Source: Polaribacter filamentus (GTDB lineage Bacteria; Bacteroidota; Bacteroidia; Flavobacteriales; Flavobacteriaceae). Taken from it: DNA of 64,000 nucleotides. The notes under the pieces were generated by a model. That model was given only the letters and a program-made list of their open reading frames with translations, had not been told where the DNA came from and ran no database searches. Positions 56,248-64,000 of this stretch are shown piece by piece. Numbering within the stretch: the stretch's first letter is position 1; each line of letters starts with the position of its first letter. A program made the translations under genes and the position numbers. The stretch lies in NCBI RefSeq assembly GCF_002943715.1, contig NZ_MQUA01000013.1, forward strand, positions 1,543,001 to 1,607,000, given 5' to 3'.

Positions 56248-59200
56248 CTATTTCAATTCAATAATTAAATCATCAGAATTCACCATTGACCCCGCCTCTA
56301 AAATTACTTTTTTTATAGTTGCATTTTCAGTTGCTGTAATCGTAGTTTCCATTTTCATCGCTTCAATAATAAATAATGGTTGATTTTTAACTACATTTTC
56401 TCCCGTTTTTACAAAAATAGTTGATAACATTCCTTGTAAAGGCGCTCCTATTTGAGTTGCATCCTTTTTATCTACTTTTGTGTTTTTTATGGTAACTACT
56501 TTTATTGTTTCATCTTTAACTTCCACTATTCTTCCTTGTCCGTTTACTTTAAAATAGACAATTACCATTCCTTCAGAATTTGGTTTTCCAATAGAATCTA
56601 AGGTAATTAACAATGTTTTACCTCTATCAATTTCAACTGTAATCTCCTCACCTCTTTCCATTCCAAAGAAGAAATTCTTAGTAGGAAGATTCGTTAAATT
56701 ATCATATTTTAAATGCTTATTATAGGCATCTGTAAATACTTTTGGATACAATTTATAGGATAGAAAATCAGTGAAATCAATATTTCTACCTAAATCATTT
56801 TCAAATATTTTTCTAAAATCTGCATATTCTTTATCAAAATCTGTTGGAGGAATATGTGCATTTGGTCTATCTGTAAAAGGTTTCTGATCTTTTAAAATAA
56901 GCTTTTGCAATTCCTTTGGAAATCCGTTTACCGGTTGTCCTAACTCGCCTTTAAAGAAACTAACTACAGATTGCGGGAAAGAAATTGCATCTCCTTTTTC
57001 TAATACATCAGTAATCGATAGATTATTGCTTACCAAGTATTGCGCCATATCACCTACCACTTTAGAACTTGGCGTAACTTTTACAATATTTCCAAATAGG
57101 GTGTTTACCTCTGCATACATTTTTGTGATTTCATGAAAACGATTTTCTAGTCCTAGAGCTTGTGCTTGGGGTTTTAAATTCGAATATTGTCCTCCAGGAA
57201 TTTCATGCTGAAAAACTTCTCCAGAACCCGATTTTAAACCAGATTCAAAAGGATAATAATATTCTCTTACCGTTTCCCAATAATTAGAATATTCGTTTAA
57301 AGAATTGATATTAATAGGATTTTCTCGCTCATTAAACTTCATCATTTCTACAATAGAATTGAAATTTGGTTGCGATGTTAAACCAGATAATCCACCCAAA
57401 GCAACATCAACAACATCAACACCAGCTTCAATCGCTTTTAAATACGTTGCGGCTTGAATTGATGAAGTATCATGGGTATGTAAATGAATAGGAATCTTTA
57501 ATTCTGATTTTAAAGCGGTAACCAATTCCGACGCTGCATAAGGCTTTAACAAACCTGCCATATCTTTAATTCCTAAAATATGTGCACCAGAATTTTCAAT
57601 TTCTTTTGCTAAATTTATATAGTATTTTAAGTTATATTTTGTGTTTTTTACATCCAAAATATCACCTGTATAACAAATTGAGCCTTCTGCCAAACCTTGC
57701 GTTTTTGTTCTAACGTGTTCTATACAAGGCGCAATAGATTTCATCCAGTTCAAAGAATCAAAAACCCTGAATAGATCAACGCCATTTTCCCAAGATTTTT
57801 CTACAAATTTACCAATTACATTATCAGAATACGCGGTATAACCAACTCCATTAGATCCTCTAATTAACATTTGTAACAACATATTTGGCATCTTTTCTCG
57901 CAACATCTGCAAACGTTCCCAAGGGTTTTCTTGCAAATAACGCAAGCAAACATCAAAAGTTGCGCCCCCCAAACTTCCATACTAAATATATCTGAGTGAT
58001 TTTTCGCATATCCTTCAGCTACTTTTAACATATCAAAAGTCCGCATTCTTGTCGCCAATAAACTTTGATGCGCATCACGCATTGTAGTATCTGTGTAATG
58101 AATTTTCTTTTCATTCAATAACCATTGAGAAAATTTATCTGGGCCTAATTCGGTTAATAAATCTTTAGTTCCTTTTGGATACGCTGCATTAGCGTCAAAT
58201 TTCGGAATTCTTGGTTTTATAAATGTTTTAGTTCTATCTATTTTTTTAATATCAGGATTGCCATTTACAGTAATATCTGCCAAATAGGTAATTACCTTAT
58301 TTGCTCTGTTTCTTGGTGCTTTAAAAATAAATAAATCAGGATTTGATTTGATGAAATTTACGGTAATTGCTCCTTTTTTAAAGGTATCGTGCTTTAAAAT
58401 ATTATCTAAAAAAGGCATATTTGTTTTTACACCTCGAATTCTAAACTCCCTTAAAGCCCTTCTTATTTTTCTTGATGCGCCATCTAAAGTTCTACTATTT
58501 GCAGTAACTTTTACCAACATAGAATCAAAAAACGGAGAAATTGTAACTCCCTGATATACACTGCCCGCATCTAAACGAATTCCAAAACCAGAAGCACTTC
58601 TGTAGGTAGAAATAGTACCAAAATCTGGCTTAAAATCATTTTGAGGATCTTCTGTAGTAATTCTACATTGCAACGCAAAGCCTGTAATTTTAATGGATTT
58701 TTGATTCGCAATTTTTATTTGTTGATCAGATAATTTATATCCTCCTGCAATAAATAATTGTGTTTTTACCAAATCAATATTGGTAACAACCTCTGTAACC
58801 GTGTGCTCTACTTGTATTCTAGGATTTACTTCAATAAAATAAATGGAGTCATCATCATCAACCAGAAACTCAACGGTACCAATATTATTATATTTTACAG
58901 CCTTACAAATTTTTATTGCATAGTTGTATAAAGCGTCTTTTATTTCTTGTTTTAAACCAAAAGAAGGCGCAAATTCTATAACTTTTTGATAGCGACGTTG
59001 CACAGAACAATCCCTTTCATATAAATGAACCGTATTCCCAAAATTATCAGCAACAATTTGTACTTCTATATGTTTGGGGTTTTCCACAAATTTTTCTAAA
59101 AAAACAGTATCATCACCAAAAGCATTTAAAGCTTCTCTTTTACTTTCTGGATACGCTTTTTTTAATTCTTCTTCTTCTCTAATAACACGCATACCTCTTC

Positions 59201-59714
59201 CTCCGCCGCCAGAAGCAGCTTTTAGCATTAAAGGATAGCCAATTTTTTTAGCTTCAGAAAGTGCTATTTTTATATTTTCTAAAGGTTTTACATTACTTTT
59301 TATAATAGGGATATCGTTCTCAATCGCTACTTTTTTAGCGGCAATTTTATCACCAAGTGACTTTAAAACAGCTACTTTAGGACCTACAAAAATGATGTTA
59401 TTTTCTTTACATTTCTGAGCAAACTCAGCATTTTCAGATAAGAAACCATAACCAGGATGAATCGCATCCACATTATTCTCTAAAGCAACTTTTATAATGG
59501 CATTACTATCTAAGTAAGGTTTTAGAGGTTGATTGTCTTCGCCAATTTGATACGATTCATCGGCTTTGTATCGATGTAAAGAATACCTGTCTTCGTAGGT
59601 GAAAATACCTACCGTTTTTAAACCAATTTCTGAACAAGCTCTAAATATCCGAATTGCAATTTCTCCTCTATTTGCTACAAGTACCTTTTTAATTTTCATA
59701 TTCTTTTTATACAT
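56248..59714 (-). CDS. pyc: pyruvate carboxylase (frameshifted here)
   Basis: The N-terminal frame (57864-59714) carries biotin carboxylase: VANRGEIAIRIFRACSEIGL, ATP-grasp AASGGGGRGMRVI, VEVNPRIQVEHTVTE-like IQVEHT. The C-terminal frame (56248-57972) carries the carboxyltransferase (GGATFDVCLRYLQENPWERL, HTHDTSSIQAATYLKAIEAG) and the biotin site EAMKMETT. They join at a C run (57965-57970): one extra base turns EVWGAQLL into EVWGGATFDV. The fused product would be about 1150 residues, normal for Pyc, which makes oxaloacetate from pyruvate. Start ATG 59699 or 59714. Confidence 0.93.
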
Positions 59715-59721
59715 TTAATTA

Positions 59722-59733
59722 GCGAATGTTCGC
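59722..59733. promoter_or_regulatory. palindrome upstream of pyc
   Basis: GCGAATGTTCGC, flanked by TTA and AATAA, is a 5-bp inverted repeat around TG, 8 bp above the first ATG of pyc. It is GC-rich in an AT-rich spacer and could be an operator or a leader hairpin. Confidence 0.35.
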
Positions 59734-59800
59734 AATAAATATACAAAACGCAATCTAAAAAATTGTTTTATTAGTCGAAAAAGTTTGAAAAAAAAGTTTG

Positions 59801-60196
59801 CTATTTTTTCTTCTGATATTTAATAAGTAGTTCACCCATATTCTGATGAATTAAATTCACCGCTTTCAAGGGCCTTAACATCACTTTAAAACTAGTTATT
59901 TTTCCTTCATCATTCCAAGAAATCATATCAATGCCGTTAATGAGAATTCCATCAATTACAACTTCAAATTCTAACAAGGTTTCAGAATCATTTACAACTT
60001 CTCTAACATATTTAAAAGTATCATTAAAAAACACAAGAAAAGCTACTGACAAATACATGAAAGTCAATTTTTTTCCTATTTGTGGCGCATGCACAACGGG
60101 TGAATGGAACACCACATCATCCGCTAAAATCTCTAATAATTTTGCTTTATCTTGATTAAAAATTACTTCGTGCCAAGTTGCTAAATTTGTATTCAT
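59801..60196 (-). CDS. SnoaL-like / NTF2-fold small protein
   Basis: 131 residues. Cone-shaped NTF2 fold: TWHEVIFNQDKAKLLEILAD at the start, DVVFHSPVVHAPQIGK, then VVIDGILINGIDMISWNDEG and ITSFKVMLRPLKAV. Similar small proteins bind or isomerise hydrophobic ligands; no substrate can be named. It begins right after the CCA-transferase-type gene stop, in the same operon. Confidence 0.8.
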   Translation of the reverse strand: MNTNLATWHEVIFNQDKAKLLEILADDVVFHSPVVHAPQIGKKLTFMYLSVAFLVFFNDTFKYVREVVNDSETLLEFEVVIDGILINGIDMISWNDEGKITSFKVMLRPLKAVNLIHQNMGELLIKYQKKK

Positions 60197-61624
60197 TTAG
60201 GATTGTTTTAAGCCTAAAGATAACCCTTTTTCAATCATAAACTGATACGAAGCTTCATATTCATTTGGTATTTTACCATCCAAAATAGCTTCTTTTATAG
60301 CTTCTTTAATTTGACCAATTTCTCTACAAGGCTTTAAATTAAAAGCTTCCATAATTTCTTCGCCAGTTATAGGAGGTTGAAAATTACGCACTTGATCTCT
60401 TTCTTCAACTTCTTTGATTTTAGTTCTAACAAGCTCAAAATTGTGATGATAACGTTTAAATTTCTTCGGATTTTTAGTCGTAATATCCGCTTCGCACAAA
60501 GTCATTAAAGAGTTAATATCATCGCCTGCATCAAAAACCAAACGTCTTATGGCAGCATCTGTAACTTCGGTTGCTAAAACAATTGGACGTGAACTTAAGA
60601 GCACCATTTTCTGAACAAATTTCATTTTGTTATTCAATGGCATTTTTAATCTTTTAAATAATTTATAAACCATTTTTGAGCCAACAAATTCATGCGCATG
60701 AAACGTCCAACCAACTGTTTTGCTGAATTTTTTTGTAGGTGCTTTACCAATATCATGCAATAAAGCCGCCCAACGCAACCAAACATCATTGGTGTTTTCT
60801 GCAATATTATCTACAACTTCTAGCGTGTGATAAAAATTATCCTTATGCTTCTGACCTTCCACCTCTTCAACTCCTTTTAAGGCAACTAATTCAGGAAGAA
60901 TTTGTGGTAATAATCCTGTTTCTTCTAAAAGTAAAAAACCTACGGATGGTTTTGCTGATGACATTATTTTATTTAATTCATCAACAATTCGTTCTCTTGT
61001 AATTATTTTAAGTCTGTCAGCATTTTTACTAATAGATGAAAGTGATTCGGTTTCAATTTCAAAATGTAACTGCGTTGCAAAACGAATTGCCCGCATCATT
61101 CTTAAAGGATCATCAGAATAAGTAATATCCGGGTTTAAAGGGGTTCTGATCGTCTTATTTTCTAAATCTTCCATTCCGTTAAAAGGATCTAGTAATTCAC
61201 CAAAATTCTCTTCATTTAAACTTAACGCTAGTGCATTTATAGTAAAATCTCTTCTATTTTGATCGTCTTGTAAAGTTCCTTCAGAAACTTCAGGGTTTCT
61301 ACTTTCTTCAGAATAGGATTCTTTTCTAGCGCCCACAAACTCAATCTCCACGTCGTTATAACGTAGCATTGCCGTGCCGTATGTTTTAAAAATCTGTACC
61401 TTTGGTTTATTGGGTAATAAACTTGCAACTTTTTCGGCTAAATCTATTCCGCTTCCAATAGCAACAACATCAATATCTTTTGCGGTTCCTCTTTTCAAGA
61501 AATAATCGCGCACAAAACCACCAATTACATAACTTTCTATTTCAATTTGCTGTGATGCTTTAGATATTACACTAAAGATTTCTGATGAAATTGCTTCTAT
61601 ATACTTCATATTTCTACTTGTCAC
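60197..61624 (-). CDS. CCA tRNA nucleotidyltransferase-type protein with HD domain
   Basis: 475 residues. Nucleotidyltransferase head: YVIGGFVRDYFLKRGTAKDI with the catalytic DIDVVAIGSG, then RRDFTINALALSL and DDPLRMMRAIRFATQLHFEI. The C-terminal HD domain shows RWAALLHDIGKAPTKKF. It adds or repairs the tRNA 3'-CCA; the tRNA-Gly in this window lacks an encoded CCA and would need it. An in-frame ATG at 61609 is an alternative start. Confidence 0.92.
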   Translation of the reverse strand: MTSRNMKYIEAISSEIFSVISKASQQIEIESYVIGGFVRDYFLKRGTAKDIDVVAIGSGIDLAEKVASLLPNKPKVQIFKTYGTAMLRYNDVEIEFVGARKESYSEESRNPEVSEGTLQDDQNRRDFTINALALSLNEENFGELLDPFNGMEDLENKTIRTPLNPDITYSDDPLRMMRAIRFATQLHFEIETESLSSISKNADRLKIITRERIVDELNKIMSSAKPSVGFLLLEETGLLPQILPELVALKGVEEVEGQKHKDNFYHTLEVVDNIAENTNDVWLRWAALLHDIGKAPTKKFSKTVGWTFHAHEFVGSKMVYKLFKRLKMPLNNKMKFVQKMVLLSSRPIVLATEVTDAAIRRLVFDAGDDINSLMTLCEADITTKNPKKFKRYHHNFELVRTKIKEVEERDQVRNFQPPITGEEIMEAFNLKPCREIGQIKEAIKEAILDGKIPNEYEASYQFMIEKGLSLGLKQS

Positions 61625-61815
61625 TACTTCAAAAATTATTAATCTTTAAAACTGAATTGGTTTAATTTGATATAAAAAAGGTATTCAAGTTTTAAATATT
61701 TATACACTTTAGAATTCTTGGGTATTATATATTCTTGTTTTCAAGAAAAAAACAAATTTATTGTTTTCTGTACTTTTAATCATCAATTGATAAAAGAAAA
61801 TTGCAATAACATTTG

Positions 61816-61823
61816 TATTTTTG
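61816..61823 (+). promoter_or_regulatory. candidate -7 box of the fucosyltransferase gene
   Basis: TATTTTTG fits TAnnTTTG, 24 bp before the ATG at 61848; no -33 TTG at 19 bp. Confidence 0.4.
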
Positions 61824-61847
61824 TTTGACCTCATAAATAAAATTTAA

Positions 61848-62651
61848 ATGATTGTAGTTAGAATTATTGGCGGACTTGGAAATCAAATGTTTCAATACGC
61901 CTATGCAAAAAGCTTACAACAAAGAGGTTACAAAGTAATAATTGATGTCTCTAAATCTAAAAAATACAAATTACATGGAGGTTATCAATTAGATAAATTT
62001 AAAATTGATTTAGAAATTTCTACTAAACTTTCAAATTTTAAATCAAAATTAGGTTTAACAAAAGTCGTTAAAGAGAAAAGTTTATTGTTTAATGAGCAGT
62101 ATCTAAATAGAACCAAGAACGAATATGTAAAAGGATATTTTCAAACAGAGAAATATTTTACAGAAATAAGAACCATTTTATTGGCACAGTTTATAATTAA
62201 AGACAAACTTTCTAATTCTACAAAAGGTTATTCAGAAGAAATAAATTTAAAAGAAAACTCCTGTTCTTTGCATGTTAGACGAGGAGATTACATTTCAAAC
62301 AGAAAAACAAATAGCATTCATGGAACTTGTGGATTACATTATTACTGTGAAGCTGTTAAATTGATGATTGAGAATCATAATAACACCCATTTTTATATTT
62401 TTTCTGATGATATTCCTTGGGCAAAAGAGAATATTAAACCAGAAAATGTAACCTACATAGAGCACACAACCGTGCCACATGAAGATATGCTTTTAATGAG
62501 TTTATGTAAACACAATATTACAGCAAATAGCAGTTTTTCTTGGTGGGGAGCTTGGTTAAACAAAAATGAAAATAAAACTGTAATTGCGCCAAAAATATGG
62601 TTTCTTGAAAAAGACAACGAGATTGCTTGCGAAAGCTGGATAAAAATATAA
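61848..62651 (+). CDS. GT11 alpha-1,2-fucosyltransferase-type enzyme
   Basis: 267 residues. Family 11 motifs are clear: IIGGLGNQMFQYAYAKSLQ at the start, CSLHVRRGDYIS (the HxRRGD donor site), and ANSSFSWWGAWLN near the end. Such enzymes add fucose to galactose in lipopolysaccharide or capsule. The stop TAA shares a base with the next ATG (TAATG), so it is coupled to the GT25 gene. Confidence 0.9.
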   Translation: MIVVRIIGGLGNQMFQYAYAKSLQQRGYKVIIDVSKSKKYKLHGGYQLDKFKIDLEISTKLSNFKSKLGLTKVVKEKSLLFNEQYLNRTKNEYVKGYFQTEKYFTEIRTILLAQFIIKDKLSNSTKGYSEEINLKENSCSLHVRRGDYISNRKTNSIHGTCGLHYYCEAVKLMIENHNNTHFYIFSDDIPWAKENIKPENVTYIEHTTVPHEDMLLMSLCKHNITANSSFSWWGAWLNKNENKTVIAPKIWFLEKDNEIACESWIKI

Positions 62652-63394
62652 TGTTATATAAATTCTACTTTATAAATTTAGATAAAAGCACTGAACGACG
62701 TGAATTTATGGAAGATCAATTTAAAAAATTGAATATTCCGATTACACGAATTACAGCAACTTATGGTAGAGAGTTAGGGTCTGGTTTCTTAAAAAAGGAA
62801 AAACAAAAACATAATATCTTAGCGCATTTTCCATTACCAAATGACGGTGAAATTGGTATTTGTTTAACGCATTTTAAATTGTGGAAATTCCTGTCAAATC
62901 AGCCTGAAGATTTCTCAATAGTTTTAGAAGATGATGCATTTCTTCATGACGATTTTTTAAAAGATTTAGAGCAGCTTTTATCAGAAATAACTACAAACGA
63001 TTTTCTAGATATTTCTGGTAAAAAAGGATTTTATTCTTTAGAGAAAAGTAAATTAATCAAAAAATTTTTAATGCCTCCGGTTTTAATGATTGGTCAAATT
63101 ATTGGCAAAAATGCTGCTAAAAAATTATCCAATAATTTGAGTGATTATTATGCACCGATTGATGTAATGAAACAAGATGTTTACAAACACAAAGTCCCTT
63201 TATACTCTACAAATAAACAATATGTTGTTAGTATTGACAAAAAAATGGGAGGAAGTACCATTCAGCAAAACAATATGGTTATCTGGAAAAAAGCAGTAAG
63301 AGAAATCATTCGTCCTTTTTGGCAAATAATTGCCCTTTTCACTTATAAACTAAACCGATGTGTAAGAAACTATGCGTTCTACAACAATAACTAG
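62651..63394 (+). CDS. family 25 glycosyltransferase (LPS type)
   Basis: 247 residues from ATG 62651; a longer frame from 62627 would overlap the upstream gene by 25 bp and is less likely. FYFINLDKSTERREFMEDQF at the start and the acidic FSIVLEDDAFLHDDF are GT25 signatures, with GEIGICLTHFKLWK between. Transfers hexose onto lipopolysaccharide core. Its stop shares the palindrome CTAG with the stop of the converging gene. Confidence 0.85.
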   Translation: MLYKFYFINLDKSTERREFMEDQFKKLNIPITRITATYGRELGSGFLKKEKQKHNILAHFPLPNDGEIGICLTHFKLWKFLSNQPEDFSIVLEDDAFLHDDFLKDLEQLLSEITTNDFLDISGKKGFYSLEKSKLIKKFLMPPVLMIGQIIGKNAAKKLSNNLSDYYAPIDVMKQDVYKHKVPLYSTNKQYVVSIDKKMGGSTIQQNNMVIWKKAVREIIRPFWQIIALFTYKLNRCVRNYAFYNNN

Positions 63395-64000
63395 TTTTCT
63401 TTAATTCCTTTATTTAACATCCACAATTTAATATACCTCGTTAAAACGCCATATGCTTGAGTTTTGGCTACTAAAAAACCAGTAAATCCGTCTAAAAAAC
63501 CAAGACGAATTATATAGTGAATAAAAAAACGAGCAGGCGGTTTTATCAGTACATGGTAGATATTTACTTTATCACCTCTTTTATGCAACTCTATTGCTCT
63601 AATTGCTGCGTAATGATTCATTTTAGAAATATAATGATCATAATTTCTGTATGAAAAATGGTCTATTTTATTTTTAAAAAATCCTAATTTTCCTTTTGTA
63701 ATAATTTTTTCATGAACAAGCCCACTATATCTGCAATGCTCTTTTAAAAACAAACGAATTACTTTATCTCTTTGAAAACCGCTGTAATCAACACGTTTTT
63801 TACAAAAATAGAATGTTCTTCTAATGTAAAAACCTACATTGCCATTTGGGTTTTTAATAGCTTCAAAAACTTCTCCTCTAACTTCTAGCGTTACTCTTTC
63901 ATCAGCATCTAAAATATAAATCCAAGGATGTTTTGCTTGATCAATTGCAAAGTTTTTTTGAGAAGAAAAATCATCAAACTTTCGTTTGATGATTTTTACA
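63391..64000 (-). CDS. family 2 glycosyltransferase (WaaE/KdtX-like), partial
   Basis: The frame is open to the right edge of the window, so only the last ~202 residues are seen. Signature parts: DDFSSQKNFAIDQAKHPWIY, ILDADERVTLEV (metal site), FYIRRTFYFCKK, and YSGLVHEKIITKGK. This is the LPS-core glucosyltransferase type common in Bacteroidetes. Apparent start codons inside the window (ATG 63753) are internal. Confidence 0.88.
   Translation of the reverse strand, partial: VKIIKRKFDDFSSQKNFAIDQAKHPWIYILDADERVTLEVRGEVFEAIKNPNGNVGFYIRRTFYFCKKRVDYSGFQRDKVIRLFLKEHCRYSGLVHEKIITKGKLGFFKNKIDHFSYRNYDHYISKMNHYAAIRAIELHKRGDKVNIYHVLIKPPARFFIHYIIRLGFLDGFTGFLVAKTQAYGVLTRYIKLWMLNKGIKEN

Noticed and set aside
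62627..62650. Longer start for the GT25 gene
   Set aside because: It would overlap the fucosyltransferase end by 25 bp, whereas ATG 62651 forms a typical TAATG junction and begins at the family's N-terminal motif.
63753..63753. ATG at 63753 as start of the last glycosyltransferase
   Set aside because: The frame is open and clearly homologous for another 82 codons to the window edge, so this methionine is internal.

Overview
The window comes from a low-GC member of the Flavobacteriaceae (Bacteroidetes). The evidence is the gene content (DUF2480, DUF4295, DUF4199, the flavobacterial rpmB-rpmG-DUF4295-ftsY block, a type IX secretion sorting tail) and several promoters of the Bacteroidetes form TTG-N19/20-TAnnTTTG. 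It is a chromosomal segment with two insertion sequences, one tRNA-Gly and the SRP RNA.

1-14.5 kb: almost everything lies on the minus strand and concerns iron-sulphur clusters and redox. From its promoter end the order is Rrf2-type regulator, A-type carrier, dicluster ferredoxin, sufB, sufC, sufD, a sufS relic, sufE, a sufT-like DUF59 gene and DUF2480. Then come a CDGSH relic, an Aquifex-type aconitase, a WD40 protein, Mrp/ApbC ATPase, bacilliredoxin, a conserved small protein, a TPR protein, a PSP1 protein, an OsmC relic and the start of a lipoate ligase. Several members are truly decayed: sufS has lost its whole centre, OsmC and CDGSH carry stops or frameshifts, and PSP1 has lost a cysteine cluster. 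The block looks like a redundant or acquired cluster under erosion.

14.5-18.2 kb: a gene-poor junction with tRNA-like remnants and two diverged copies of a terminator module. It also holds a complete 982-bp IS982 element inserted in a broken, secreted beta-helix protein gene.

18.2-33.4 kb: an inducible mutagenesis cassette (XRE/S24 repressor, divergent Y-family polymerase and short DnaE), a FUSC membrane protein, tRNA-Gly, rhomboid, a lipid A acyltransferase, a class V aminotransferase, an outer-membrane protein and glmM, followed by relic or hypothetical genes.

33.4-42.5 kb: the conserved rimO / ftsY / DUF4295-rpmG-rpmB / cinA neighbourhood. Accessory DNA sits between rimO and ftsY: a lipoprotein amidase gene split by an IS4 element, and a HigA-like relic. 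A two-part YjjP/YjjB exporter has lost most of YjjP.

42.5-64 kb: housekeeping metabolism: FAH-family hydrolase, purU, menB, menD, transaldolase, a short-chain dehydrogenase, SRP RNA, a glycosyltransferase, a phosphohexomutase, an MsbA-like ABC exporter, pyruvate carboxylase, a CCA-adding-type nucleotidyltransferase, and finally surface-glycan glycosyltransferases (GT11, GT25, GT2).

Seven genes, including essential ftsY and pyruvate carboxylase, are each broken by exactly one missing base in a homopolymer run. This suggests sequencing undercalls, not biology. The lesions in the iron-sulphur block are of a different kind and look real.
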